Shown in pieces: positions 17,403 through 26,557 of a DNA stretch of 64,000 nucleotides. Position numbers and translations under genes: made by a program. The first letter of the stretch is position 1; every line of letters starts with the position of its first letter. The stretch comes from Paraclostridium ghonii (lineage in GTDB: Bacteria; Bacillota; Clostridia; Peptostreptococcales; Peptostreptococcaceae). The notes beneath the pieces are model-generated. The model did no database searches. It was not told where the DNA came from and saw only the letters and a list, made by a program, of their open reading frames with translations. The stretch lies in the NCBI RefSeq assembly GCF_030815085.1, contig NZ_JAUSWG010000006.1; one strand, written 5' to 3'.

Positions 17403-18167
17403 ATGGGGATAACTGCCAATAAAGAAGAAAGAAAGGGATTGCTTAGTCATGAAGAGACGTTAAGATTAATACAACTTGTACAAAATGGGGATGAAGAGGC
17501 AAAAGAAATACTGATAGAGAGCAATTTAGGGTTAGTTAGAAGTGTTGTATCTAAATTTTTAAATATAGGGTATGAAAGAGATGATTTATTTCAATTAGGG
17601 TCAATAGGGCTTATAAAATCAATTTATAAATTTGATCCAAAATTTAATGTAAAATTTTCAACATATGCAGTACCTATGATTTTAGGAGAAATAAAAAGAT
17701 ACTTAAGAGATGATGGGATGATAAAAGTCTCAAGATCTTTAAAGCAAGTTGCAATAAAAGCTAAAACACAAAGTGAAATCTTAACAAAAAAGCTAGGAAG
17801 AGAACCTACTATAGATGAATTATCAAAAGCTGTGGGTGTTGATAAAGAAGATTTAGTTATGGCTTTGGAATCAAATTTCTCTGTTGAGTACCTACATGGA
17901 GTAATACATGAAGAAGAAGGTGCACCTATATGCTTAATTGATAAAATCAGTTTAAAAGGAGAGGATGAAGAAGATAAAGTAATAGATAACCTTTTATTAA
18001 AAGAGGTACTGGGTAAATTAGAAAAGAGAGAAAGACAAATTATAATGCTTAGATATTTTGAGGATAAAACACAGAGTGAAATAGGTGAACTTTTAAATAT
18101 TTCTCAAGTGCAGGTATCTAGAATAGAGAAAAAAGTATTATCAAAACTAAAGACTTATATAGGATAA
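17403..18167 (+). CDS. sigF: sporulation sigma factor sigma-F
   Basis: 254 residues. Region 2 includes DLFQLGSIGLIKSIYKFDP and FSTYAVPMILGEIKRYLRDDG; region 3 and the region 4 helix-turn-helix ending SQVQVSRIEKKVL follow. It directs the first forespore-specific transcription programme. It lies 10 bases after spoIIAB in the same operon and ends at a terminator before spoVAC. Confidence 0.95.
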   Translation: MGITANKEERKGLLSHEETLRLIQLVQNGDEEAKEILIESNLGLVRSVVSKFLNIGYERDDLFQLGSIGLIKSIYKFDPKFNVKFSTYAVPMILGEIKRYLRDDGMIKVSRSLKQVAIKAKTQSEILTKKLGREPTIDELSKAVGVDKEDLVMALESNFSVEYLHGVIHEEEGAPICLIDKISLKGEDEEDKVIDNLLLKEVLGKLEKRERQIIMLRYFEDKTQSEIGELLNISQVQVSRIEKKVLSKLKTYIG

Positions 18168-18170
18168 AAG

Positions 18171-18202
18171 TAAACCCTTAATTTAGGGGTTTATTTTTTT
18201 TG
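18171..18202 (+). terminator. spoIIA operon terminator
   Basis: Stem TAAACCCTTA / TAGGGGTTTA (one U-G pair) followed by a long T run. Confidence 0.8.
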
Positions 18203-18252
18203 TTTTGTTAAATAATAACAATATATAGCTTAATTAAATAGGAGGTTGAAAT

Positions 18253-18690
18253 ATGGATAAAAATTACAAAGAATACGTTGATAAAATAAGTCCAAAGCCT
18301 ACATATATTAAAAACTATATATTAGCATTTGTTGTAGGTGGAATAATTTGTGTAATTGGGCAGATTATAAATGATGCTTATATGAGTTTTGGATTAGACA
18401 AATTAAAGTCAGCAGGAGCCACATCTATGACTTTAATTTTTATAGGAGCATTTTTAACAGGGATAGGAGTTTATGACTTAATAGGTAAAAGAGCAGGAGC
18501 GGGGTCTATTATTCCTATAACTGGTTTTGCAAACTCTATAGTGTCACCCGCTATGGAATATAAGCGAGAAGGATATGTAATGGGTGTAGGAGCAAATTTA
18601 TTTAAAGTTGCAGGTCCTGTTTTAGTATATGGAATAGGATCATCGGTGATATGTGGCCTTATATACTATACAATAAAATTTATTATATAG
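18253..18690 (+). CDS. spoVAC: stage V sporulation protein AC
   Basis: 145-residue membrane protein with about four membrane segments, starting with the short cytosolic YVDKISPKPTY typical of SpoVAC. With SpoVAD and SpoVAE it forms the spore channel for dipicolinic acid uptake in sporulation and release in germination; SpoVAC itself is reported to be mechanosensitive. AGGAGG precedes ATG 18253. spoVAD follows after 15 bases. In clostridia the three-gene AC-AD-AE set is usual, as seen here. I found no convincing sigma-G promoter in the short gap upstream. Confidence 0.92.
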   Translation: MDKNYKEYVDKISPKPTYIKNYILAFVVGGIICVIGQIINDAYMSFGLDKLKSAGATSMTLIFIGAFLTGIGVYDLIGKRAGAGSIIPITGFANSIVSPAMEYKREGYVMGVGANLFKVAGPVLVYGIGSSVICGLIYYTIKFII

Positions 18691-18705
18691 AAAGGAGCTA
18701 TATAG

Positions 18706-19719
18706 GTGGCTAGAAACAGTATAGGAAATCGAACTATTAAGTTAGAAAATGGTCCTACTATAATATCTACATCATCAATAGTAGGGCCGAAAGAAGCAAA
18801 TGGTCCTCTTAAAGATTACTTTGATATGAAAATTAATGATGACTTATTTGGAGAAAAAAGTTGGGAATTTGCAGAAAGCAAGATGGTTCAAAGTGTTGTA
18901 GAAAATGCAATAAAAAATGCTAATAAATCTATAGATGATATAAATTATATGATAGCTGGGGATTTATTAAATCAACTATTATCAACATCCTTTGCAGCTA
19001 GAGAGGTAAATATTCCGTTTTTAGGAGTTTATGGAGCTTGCTCTACTATGGCTCTTTCTTTATCTATAGGATCTATGTTAGTTGATGGTGGATTTGCTGA
19101 TTTAGTAGTTGCGGCTACATCAAGTCATTACTGTACGGCAGAAAGACAGTTTAGGTTTCCGCTAGAATTAGGAAATCAAAAACCTATGACTGCTCAATGG
19201 ACAGTAACTGGATCAGGATGTTCATTGATATCTAGCAAAGGTAATGGGCCAAAGGTAAAGTATATAACCATAGGAAAGGTAATAGATAAAGGTATAAGCG
19301 ATGCAAATAATATGGGAGCAGCAATGGCTCCAGCAGCTATAGATACTATATACTCTTATTTTATGGATACAAAAGATGACCCAAATAGTTTTGATATAAT
19401 TGCGACAGGTGATTTAGGTAAATTAGGCATGCAGATAACTATAGATTTATTAAAAGAAAAAGGATTGGATATATCTAAAGTATATACGGACTGTGGAGTA
19501 GAAATTTTTGATTTAGAAAATCAGGATGTTCACTGTGGAGGTAGTGGTTGTGGATGTTCAGCAGCTGTTTTTAATGGATATATCTATAAAATGTTAAAGT
19601 CTAAAAAATTTAATAAGGTAATGTTAGTTTCAACAGGAGCATTACTATCACCAACAAGTACACTACAAAAAGAAAGTATACCTAGTGTAGCTCATGCTGT
19701 AGTTATAGAGAATGAATAG
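18706..19719 (+). CDS. spoVAD: stage V sporulation protein AD
   Basis: 337-residue soluble, thiolase/ketoacyl-synthase-fold protein that binds dipicolinic acid at the inner spore membrane. Family hallmarks visible are NGPTIISTSSIVGPKE near the start, GVYGACSTMALS and HCGGSGCGCSA. It starts with GTG at 18706 behind AAAGGAG. It is the second gene of the spoVA operon, 12 bases before spoVAE. Confidence 0.93.
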   Translation: MARNSIGNRTIKLENGPTIISTSSIVGPKEANGPLKDYFDMKINDDLFGEKSWEFAESKMVQSVVENAIKNANKSIDDINYMIAGDLLNQLLSTSFAAREVNIPFLGVYGACSTMALSLSIGSMLVDGGFADLVVAATSSHYCTAERQFRFPLELGNQKPMTAQWTVTGSGCSLISSKGNGPKVKYITIGKVIDKGISDANNMGAAMAPAAIDTIYSYFMDTKDDPNSFDIIATGDLGKLGMQITIDLLKEKGLDISKVYTDCGVEIFDLENQDVHCGGSGCGCSAAVFNGYIYKMLKSKKFNKVMLVSTGALLSPTSTLQKESIPSVAHAVVIENE

Positions 19720-19731
19720 GAGGTAACTAAG

Positions 19732-20094
19732 TTGATGATAGATTACTTAAAAGTATTTCTCGTTGGAGGAACGATATGTTTAATTGCGCAGATATTAATG
19801 GATTATTTTAAATTACAAACTCCTTATATTATGGTAACATACGTAACTAGTGGAGTTGTGTTGAGTTTTTTAGGTATATATCAACCTATTGTAGATTTTG
19901 GTGGATCTGGAGCTACTGTTCCAATAATAGGATTTGGATATTCACTATATAATGGAGTTGTAAAGGCAATAGAGAAAGATGGGTTTATGGGCGTATTTAC
20001 AGGAGGAATAACAGCAACTGCAGGAGGAATAACAGCAGCTATATTTTTTGGATATATAATGGCAGTTGTATTTAATCCAAAAGCTAAACCATAA
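19732..20094 (+). CDS. spoVAE: stage V sporulation protein AE
   Basis: 120-residue membrane protein with about four membrane segments, the SpoVAEb-type partner of SpoVAC. It has the family start DYLKVFLVGGTICL and the loop FGGSGATVPIIGFG. AGGAGG at 19718-19723 favours TTG 19732 (8 bases) over ATG 19735 (11 bases); the difference is one residue. It ends the operon before a strong terminator. Confidence 0.92.
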   Translation: MMIDYLKVFLVGGTICLIAQILMDYFKLQTPYIMVTYVTSGVVLSFLGIYQPIVDFGGSGATVPIIGFGYSLYNGVVKAIEKDGFMGVFTGGITATAGGITAAIFFGYIMAVVFNPKAKP

Positions 20095-20136
20095 AAAAGG
20101 CTGTCGTACTATTTTTTAGCACGACAGCTTTTTTTG
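20095..20136. terminator. spoVA operon terminator, shared with the convergent PBP gene
   Basis: Stem GCTGTCGT / ACGACAGC with A and T runs on either side, between convergent genes. Confidence 0.8.
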
Positions 20137-20137
20137 T

Positions 20138-22786
20138 TTATGCAGCTGGTTTTTGTGTTGTTTGAGGTGGTGTAGTTGGGTTATTATCTACAGGCGGTGT
20201 TTCTGGATTTGTTGGAGGGGGAATTGGTGCAGTTTCGTTTCCTCCATTGCCTGGGTTAGTTCCCATATCTGTATTATTATTTTCATTACCACCCGTGTTA
20301 TTTCCATTATCTCCAGGTGTTGGATTTTCTGGAGTAGGAGTTTCTGTTTCTGTTTTATTCTCTTCTTCTCCAGGTGTAGCTGTTGTAGGAGGTGGAGAAG
20401 AATAAGAATGTCTGCTAGGTATATTTCCTTTTATAAATGCTGCCATTGAAGAATAGTAAGAACCTTTAGGAACTATACTACCATTCATTATGTTTATATT
20501 GTAAAACTCTATATTACTAGGTTTTTTAAAGTCAATTGGGTCAAGTCCATCATGTGCTTTTTTCATTACATTTGCCCATAATTTAGCCGAAGTTGCACTT
20601 CCGTGAGACACACCTCTACGAGGTATAGGTTTTTTTGTATTTGGATCACGTTTATAGTCATCACCTATATAAGTAGCACCTACATAATAAGGTGTATAAC
20701 CAACAAACCAAGCATCGTTATTATCATTTGTAGTACCTGTTTTACCAGCTACAGGCATATCACCAAGGCTAGCTCCTTTACCAGTACCTTCTGTAATAAC
20801 AGCTTTCATCATATCTGTAAGAACATAGGCTACTTCAGGATCAACAACTTTATGTTCTTCTGGAGTATTTTGTATTAAAACTTGTCCATCAGAAGATTCA
20901 ACAGTTGTAAATGTTATAGGTTCAACATAAGTACCTCCATTAGCCAATGTTCCATAAGCTGCTGCCATATCAAGTGGAGAAACACCGTGTGTCATACCAC
21001 CTAAAGTAAGAGCAGGGAATGTTCTATCATCACCACCAGGACCATCTTGTAAGTCAGATAAACCGAAATTCTTTAAGTAGTCAAGCATAATATCAACACT
21101 TTCTTCATAAGTAGAACCAAGTGTTTCAGCTACTTTTATAGCTATTGTATTTGATGATTTAGCTAAAGCTTGGCGCATTGTCATATCTCCAGCACCAGCT
21201 GTTGTAGTTTTTGGATCCCATTTGCTATTTTCTTTAAATTTATAACCTCCACGAGAATCACTAAATGTATCTGCTTGGTTCTTACCATTATCGATAGCTG
21301 GAGTATAAACAGATAAAGGTTTTATAGTAGAACCAGGTTGGTGTGGATCAGTTGCTCTATTTAAAACTTTTCTAGCTTTAATTTCTCTACCACCAATTAA
21401 TGCTTTTATTTTACCAGTTCTATAATCTAAAACTACCATAGCAGCTTGAGGTTGAGGAATTCCATCCCTATCTATAGTGCCTGGGAAGTTACCTCTATTA
21501 TTAAACTCATTTTCTAAATTACTTTGAATACTTTTATCTATAGTAGTACGTATTTTTAAACCACCACTAAAGTATAGTGTATTAGCTTCAGCTTCAGTAT
21601 AACCTTGTGCTATAAGACTATTTATAACATCACTTTCTATAAGGTCTTCAACTGAAGAAGCAGGCTTTTTAGATGGTTTAGGTAATTGTATATTTATTTT
21701 TTCAGCAACTGCTTTATCGTGTTCTTCTTGAGTTAAATAACCAAGTTCTAACATTTTCATTAAAACTGTTTCTTGTCTTTTCTTAGCTTCAGGATTTAAC
21801 TCAACTTTTCTACAAACCATATTACCTTGTTTTAATTGATTAAAAGTATCATCATCAGGGATAAGTCCCCAATCATTAAGCTTATCTATCATGTTTAATT
21901 CTACTTTAGTAGGTTCATCGAAGCCATCACCCTTTGAGTAGAATTTTAATCTTCCTTTTAATTCATCTTTAGTTTCATTACCTGTTAATTTTGAAGTATT
22001 GTAGGCTGCATATTTATTAGGATTTTGAGTTATACCAACAATCATAGCTGATTCAGCTACTGTAAGATCTTTTGTATGTTTATTAAAATATGCATTTGCA
22101 GCGGCCTCAACACCTATAGCACCTCTTCCAAAGTAAGCACTATTTAAATAAAGTTCTAAAACTTCATCCTTTGTAAGAGCTTTATCCATCTCTAGGCCAT
22201 AATATATATCTTTAATTTTACGAACAACAGAGACTTCACTAGAAGTTAATAAGTTTTTCGACACCTGCATAGGTATTGTACTTCCTCCAGCGGAAGAAGA
22301 TGTAAATATGTTTAAAAGTGTAGCTTTAGTAAGACCCTTTAAATCTACACCATTATGATTATAAAACCTCTGGTCTTCTATGGATACAAGCGCATGTTGA
22401 AGATGAAGAGGCATATCCTTTATAGATATAGGTATTTTTTTATTGTCTGCCGGCGGATTTCCCATTAAAGATCCATCAGTATATAAAAGTTCTGTAACTG
22501 TATTAACTTTTTTATCAAGTGCAGCTTTAGTCACAGGTTCTACATTTTTTAATGCTACAAATACTAGTGCAGTTGAAACCGCAACTCCTAATACTACCAT
22601 AACTAAAAGTGTTACACCTATAGTTCTAAGCATTTTAAATTTATCTTTTTTTGTAGACTTAGAAACATTTTTAGTTTTTTTACTACTAACTTTAGTTGAC
22701 TTGCGTGGAGCGTGAGTAGCTTTAGTACTAGAGGAACTAACTTTTTTTCTACGTATTTTATTTTTATCATTATTATCATTTCCCAT
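20138..22786 (-). CDS. class A penicillin-binding protein (PBP1A type)
   Basis: 882 residues. A Lys/Ser-rich cytosolic start and one membrane segment (about residues 58-80) are followed by a GT51 transglycosylase (SIEDQRFYNHNGVD, GGSTIPMQVSKNLL) and a transpeptidase with SxxK in QPGSTIKPL, SxN in KSSNTIA, and KTGTTND. The last ~100 residues are a Pro/Thr/Asn/Gly-rich tail probably exposed in the wall. It polymerises and cross-links peptidoglycan outside the membrane. AAGGAGGT precedes ATG 22786; a longer frame to 22828 has no ribosome site. Confidence 0.92.
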   Translation of the reverse strand: MGNDNNDKNKIRRKKVSSSSTKATHAPRKSTKVSSKKTKNVSKSTKKDKFKMLRTIGVTLLVMVVLGVAVSTALVFVALKNVEPVTKAALDKKVNTVTELLYTDGSLMGNPPADNKKIPISIKDMPLHLQHALVSIEDQRFYNHNGVDLKGLTKATLLNIFTSSSAGGSTIPMQVSKNLLTSSEVSVVRKIKDIYYGLEMDKALTKDEVLELYLNSAYFGRGAIGVEAAANAYFNKHTKDLTVAESAMIVGITQNPNKYAAYNTSKLTGNETKDELKGRLKFYSKGDGFDEPTKVELNMIDKLNDWGLIPDDDTFNQLKQGNMVCRKVELNPEAKKRQETVLMKMLELGYLTQEEHDKAVAEKINIQLPKPSKKPASSVEDLIESDVINSLIAQGYTEAEANTLYFSGGLKIRTTIDKSIQSNLENEFNNRGNFPGTIDRDGIPQPQAAMVVLDYRTGKIKALIGGREIKARKVLNRATDPHQPGSTIKPLSVYTPAIDNGKNQADTFSDSRGGYKFKENSKWDPKTTTAGAGDMTMRQALAKSSNTIAIKVAETLGSTYEESVDIMLDYLKNFGLSDLQDGPGGDDRTFPALTLGGMTHGVSPLDMAAAYGTLANGGTYVEPITFTTVESSDGQVLIQNTPEEHKVVDPEVAYVLTDMMKAVITEGTGKGASLGDMPVAGKTGTTNDNNDAWFVGYTPYYVGATYIGDDYKRDPNTKKPIPRRGVSHGSATSAKLWANVMKKAHDGLDPIDFKKPSNIEFYNINIMNGSIVPKGSYYSSMAAFIKGNIPSRHSYSSPPPTTATPGEEENKTETETPTPENPTPGDNGNNTGGNENNNTDMGTNPGNGGNETAPIPPPTNPETPPVDNNPTTPPQTTQKPAA

Positions 22787-22900
22787 AATATTGACCTCCT
22801 TACTATAAGAATATATTATATCATACATGTAAAAAATTTTGTATTTTAAAGATAAAAATGAATATTATGTAAATAATTAGCCATAGCCTTTTGTCATTAT

Positions 22901-22929
22901 TTGAATTTAACATTTAACTATGATACAAT
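22901..22929 (+). promoter_or_regulatory. probable tyrS promoter
   Basis: TTGAAT (22901-22906), 17 bases, TACAAT (22924-22929). The leader is short and lacks the T-box sequence found before many Firmicute synthetase genes. Confidence 0.45.
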
Positions 22930-22978
22930 ATTAATTATTTTTAACTAATTGCAAAAAAAATATGTGTGAGGTGTACAT

Positions 22979-24199
22979 GTGATTGAAATAAATGAACAAC
23001 TAAAAATAATCAAAAAAGGGGTAGCAGAAATAATATCTGAAGAAGATGTTGTTAAAAAGCTAGAAAAATCTGCAAAGGAAAATAAACCATTAACAATAAA
23101 ATTAGGATTAGACCCTTCTGCTCCAGATATCCACTTAGGGCATACTGTAGTTTTAAGAAAAATGAAAGCATTTCAAGATTTAGGGCATCAAGTAGTTATT
23201 ATAATAGGAGATGCTACAGGGATGATAGGAGATCCAACTGGAAAATCAGCAGTTAGAAAACAATTATCTCATGATCAAGTTTTAGAAAATGCAAAAACTT
23301 ACCAAGATCAAATATTTAAAATATTAGACAGAGAAAAGACAATAGTAAAATTCAATAGTGAATGGCTACAAGCTATGAATTTTATGGATGTTGCTAACTT
23401 AGCATCTAAATATACGGTTGCTAGAATGTTAGAAAGAGATGACTTTAAGAAAAGATTTGCATCTAATCAATCTATATCAATCCATGAATTTTTCTATCCA
23501 TTAATGCAAGGATATGATTCAGTAGCAATAAAAGCTGATATAGAAATGGGTGGAACAGATCAAAAGTTTAATATATTAATGGGAAGAACTCTTCAAAAAG
23601 AATATGAACAAACTCCACAAATTGCTTTATTAATGCCAATAATAGAGGGTACTGATGGAGTTAAAAAAATGAGTAAATCATTAGGTAACTATATTGGAAT
23701 AAGTGAAGCTCCAAATGATATGTATGGAAAAACCATGTCTATACCAGATGAATTAATAATAAGATACTTCGAATTAGTTACAGATGAGCATCCAGATTCA
23801 ATAGAATCTATGAAATCTGATATGGAACAAGATAAGGTAAATCCAAGAGATTTAAAAATGAGATTAGCTAAAGAGGTTGTTAAGTTATATCATGGAGAAG
23901 AAAAAGCAATAGAATCTGAGCAATATTTTAAATCTGTATTCCAAAAGAAAAATGTTCCGGATGATATAGCTGAGATGGAAGTTTCTATAGAAGAATCTGA
24001 AGAAGGTTTATTTTTTATACCTAAATTAGTTACAGGATTAAAACTTTCTCCATCTACAAGTGAAGCAAGAAGATTATTAAAGCAAGGTGGAATAAAACTT
24101 AACGGTGAAAAAGTAGAAAGTGATAAAATATCTTTACAAAATGGAGATATAATTCAAGTAGGAAAAAGAAAATTTGCAAAATTAATAATTAACAAGTAA
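22979..24199 (+). CDS. tyrS: tyrosyl-tRNA synthetase
   Basis: 406-residue class I synthetase. The HIGH motif appears as HLGH in PDIHLGHTVVLRK, KMSKS as KKMSKSLGN near residue 230, and a C-terminal S4 RNA-binding domain (SEARRLLKQGGIKLNGE) is present. It charges tRNA-Tyr. It starts with GTG 22979 after GAGGTG. Sequence features place it with the TyrZ/TyrS S4-containing group; I did not separate these further. Confidence 0.93.
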   Translation: MIEINEQLKIIKKGVAEIISEEDVVKKLEKSAKENKPLTIKLGLDPSAPDIHLGHTVVLRKMKAFQDLGHQVVIIIGDATGMIGDPTGKSAVRKQLSHDQVLENAKTYQDQIFKILDREKTIVKFNSEWLQAMNFMDVANLASKYTVARMLERDDFKKRFASNQSISIHEFFYPLMQGYDSVAIKADIEMGGTDQKFNILMGRTLQKEYEQTPQIALLMPIIEGTDGVKKMSKSLGNYIGISEAPNDMYGKTMSIPDELIIRYFELVTDEHPDSIESMKSDMEQDKVNPRDLKMRLAKEVVKLYHGEEKAIESEQYFKSVFQKKNVPDDIAEMEVSIEESEEGLFFIPKLVTGLKLSPSTSEARRLLKQGGIKLNGEKVESDKISLQNGDIIQVGKRKFAKLIINK

Positions 24200-24203
24200 T
24201 TAT

Positions 24204-24240
24204 AAGCCCTCCTTACATAATATAGTAAGGGGGGCTTTTT
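24204..24240 (+). terminator. tyrS terminator that contains the yunB ribosome site
   Basis: Stem AAGCCCTCCTTAC / GTAAGGGGGGCTT (24204-24216 / 24225-24237) and a T run at 24236-24240. The G-rich right arm is also the Shine-Dalgarno of yunB, whose ATG follows directly at 24241. Confidence 0.75.
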
Positions 24241-24939
24241 ATGAAAAAAATAATGATGCAAAAAAGAAAGCAAAAAATTAAAAAAAATATGATAATGTTT
24301 ATATTACTATTTTTAGCATCGACATTAATAGGAACATTTATATACATAGATAATAAACTACGACCAACTATTACTGTTATAGCAGAAACAAAAGCAGAGG
24401 AACTTGCAAATAAATCTATAAATAAAGCTGTTGCAAGTGTTATAGACAATAGTGTGAAATATGAAGATTTAATAAATGTAAAAACAGGTGAAAATGGAAA
24501 GATAACAATGATGCAAGCAAACTCTATAGCTATGAATGAAATTGCATCAGAAGTTGCATTAGAAATACAGTCAGAAATGAAGAAAATAAAAACAACATCT
24601 ACGTATATACCTATAGGAACTGCACTTGGTAGCCCGCTTTTAGCAAAATATGGACCTAAAATAAAAGTATCTATAGAACCAATTGGAAATGTATATGTAG
24701 ACTTTGGAACAGATTTTGAATCATCAGGAATAAACCAAACAAGACATAGAATATATTTAAAAGCAAAAACACAAGTAAAAGTTGTTGTTCCACTTACAAC
24801 ATCTACAAAAGAAGTTAAAACTCAAATTCCTATATGTGAAACTGTAATTGTAGGAGACGTTCCAGAAAGTTATGTAAATGTTCCTGAAAAAGATATAGTA
24901 AACATAGTGCCTAATAAAAATATAAATAAATCACATTAA
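24241..24939 (+). CDS. yunB: sporulation protein YunB
   Basis: 232 residues. A basic start is followed by one membrane segment (about residues 17-38) and an outside-facing domain with LRPTITVIAETKAEELANK, IPIGTALGSPLLAKYGPKI and GNVYVDFGTDF, all typical of YunB, a mother-cell protein needed for efficient sporulation in Bacillus. It faces spoIVB. Its ribosome site is buried in the tyrS terminator, so tyrS read-through RNA would translate it poorly; a separate sporulation promoter is likely but not identified. Confidence 0.85.
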   Translation: MKKIMMQKRKQKIKKNMIMFILLFLASTLIGTFIYIDNKLRPTITVIAETKAEELANKSINKAVASVIDNSVKYEDLINVKTGENGKITMMQANSIAMNEIASEVALEIQSEMKKIKTTSTYIPIGTALGSPLLAKYGPKIKVSIEPIGNVYVDFGTDFESSGINQTRHRIYLKAKTQVKVVVPLTTSTKEVKTQIPICETVIVGDVPESYVNVPEKDIVNIVPNKNINKSH

Positions 24940-24962
24940 AAGAGGGAGTTTATTCTCCCTCT
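24937..24962 (-). terminator. terminator overlapping the end of the spoIVB-like gene
   Basis: Minus-strand AGAGGGAG / CTCCCTCT followed by UUUU. The hairpin's first arm includes the last codons of the spoIVB-like gene. Confidence 0.6.
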
Positions 24963-25903
24963 AACATCCAACCTATATAAACTCCATAACCAGTAGCAGG
25001 ATTGTTTTCGATTGCATGTGATACAGCACCTATAATTTTGTTATCTTGCATTATTGGAGTGCCGCTCATTCCTTGAATTATACCTCCTGTTAATTCTAAC
25101 AACTCTTTATCCACAATTTCTATTTTAAAAGTTTTTGACTCAGGACTTCTTTGATTTTTTATATTTATTATATTAATTTCATATTCTTTGGGAACTTCAT
25201 TTGAAGTTTGTAAAAGAATTGAAGCTTTTCCGGTTTTTACTTCATTTAATTTAGCCACTTTATATTGCTTAAATTTTGATAAATCTAACTTATGAACAGT
25301 TCCTTTTATTCCAAAGCTTGAATTATCCTTAAAATCTCCTATAAATTCATTTTTTTGACCGTTTACACATCCAACACTACCTTTAGAAGATTTATCTATA
25401 CTTAAGTTATAAGTTGATGATATATAACCATTTTTAATAGGTAAATTTCTATTAAATCCTACACTTATTGGATGAGCAACTGCTCCAAAATTATTATTTT
25501 CTGGATTTACATATGTCAAAGTAGCAAAACCAGAGACTATATTATTAAAATTAATTTTTTCTAAAATTTCCTTACTCGTATCTATTTCTATTTTTTCATT
25601 ATTTCTTAAAATCTGAACTTTAATAGATTCATCTTCTGGTAAAGCATTTAACAAACTAGAAAAATCTGAATAATTATTTATCTTATCATTATTTATAGAT
25701 ATTAATGAATCTCCTACTTTAAAAGGAGAATAAGTAAAATTATTTTTTACCATAAGATATTCTAACTCAGCATCTATTTGCATTATATTTCCTATAGGAA
25801 TTAAATAATTTGAATCACTTTTTATTTTAGGTTCTGAATAAATAAATCCTATTGAGAGAAAATATAGTAAAAATGTTGTAAAAATGAACTTTTTAAAATT
25901 CAC
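24950..25903 (-). CDS. SpoIVB-like serine peptidase (family S55)
   Basis: 317 residues with an N-terminal signal/membrane segment (residues 5-23), a PDZ-like region (about 60-110, VGDSLISINNDKI) and an S55 peptidase domain. FGAVAHPIS carries the candidate His, and GMSGTPIMQDNKIIGAVSHA carries the candidate nucleophile Ser. In Bacillus SpoIVB crosses into the space between forespore and mother cell and triggers pro-sigma-K processing. It is shorter than the Bacillus protein (~425) and lies away from its usual recN-spo0A neighbourhood. Its target here is not known. Confidence 0.82.
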   Translation of the reverse strand: MNFKKFIFTTFLLYFLSIGFIYSEPKIKSDSNYLIPIGNIMQIDAELEYLMVKNNFTYSPFKVGDSLISINNDKINNYSDFSSLLNALPEDESIKVQILRNNEKIEIDTSKEILEKINFNNIVSGFATLTYVNPENNNFGAVAHPISVGFNRNLPIKNGYISSTYNLSIDKSSKGSVGCVNGQKNEFIGDFKDNSSFGIKGTVHKLDLSKFKQYKVAKLNEVKTGKASILLQTSNEVPKEYEINIINIKNQRSPESKTFKIEIVDKELLELTGGIIQGMSGTPIMQDNKIIGAVSHAIENNPATGYGVYIGWMLEGE

Positions 25904-26035
25904 TAAAACACCTTCTTTCTGATAAAGTCTATGATGATAATTAATGGTGCTTCTTTTAATATTAGATTGTGCAGGATAAGAATTTTAATCCGTAGAAAAC
26001 AGACACAATAAAACCATAGTTTTCAAAATATAAAA

Positions 26036-26069
26036 ATAATCACCTAAAATTGAAAGTATTTTTAGGTGA
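26036..26069 (-). terminator. terminator of the small Lys/Ser-rich gene
   Basis: Minus strand TCACCTAAAA / TTTTAGGTGA followed by a U-rich tract. Confidence 0.6.
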
Positions 26070-26070
26070 T

Positions 26071-26403
26071 TTAAACTTTTTTATATTTTTTTACTTTTTT
26101 TCTTTTTTTTACTTTAGATTTTGATCTAGTTCCACTTGCAACTAGTGCTGGCGCAACAAAGCTATTTTCTTTAGAAGAGCTAGAGTCAGAATCGGAATCT
26201 AGAGCACAACCTGATTTAACAGCAGATATAAGAGCTAATTCATCTGAGAAAGTAGCAAAAAAGCTAGCAAGTATATTTAAATCAGTTGAATTTACTTCTT
26301 CAGCAACAGCGACGGCTAAACTAGATGCGAGAACTATATAATCTACATATCCAAAGCGACAAAGCCTTGGTTTATCATCGCTACCTCTATTTATTTTAGA
26401 CAT
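26071..26403 (-). CDS. small protein of unknown function with Ser/Asp run and basic tail
   Basis: 110 residues. The N-terminal half (CRFGYVDYIVLASSLAVAVA, then FFATFSDELALISAV) is hydrophobic-helical and resembles clostridial proteins with a domain of unknown function (possibly DUF6774). It is followed by the acidic DSDSDSSSSKE and a very basic C-terminus, RSKSKVKKRKKVKKYKK. GGAGGT precedes ATG 26403. It stands alone with its own terminator, facing away from the amidase gene. I do not recognise a function. Confidence 0.65.
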   Translation of the reverse strand: MSKINRGSDDKPRLCRFGYVDYIVLASSLAVAVAEEVNSTDLNILASFFATFSDELALISAVKSGCALDSDSDSSSSKENSFVAPALVASGTRSKSKVKKRKKVKKYKKV

Positions 26404-26557
26404 ATTAACCTCCAAAATATGTATATATAAAATATATATGAGACACTTTAAATATAAACCACTAAAAATAAATTAATTGTAATTATCATTAACTTACATA
26501 AAAACAAAGACTATTGCTCAAATTATATATATACTTTATTAGAGAGAGGAGATAGTC

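Noticed and set aside
20153..20878. Plus-strand frames opposite the PBP gene, rich in Cys, Ser, Arg and Ile
   Set aside because: They are antisense shadows of the PBP transpeptidase and tail; no start signals and improbable composition.
22787..22978. T-box leader before tyrS
   Set aside because: The gap is short and lacks the conserved T-box sequence and a terminator; the same absence holds before hisS and aspS.
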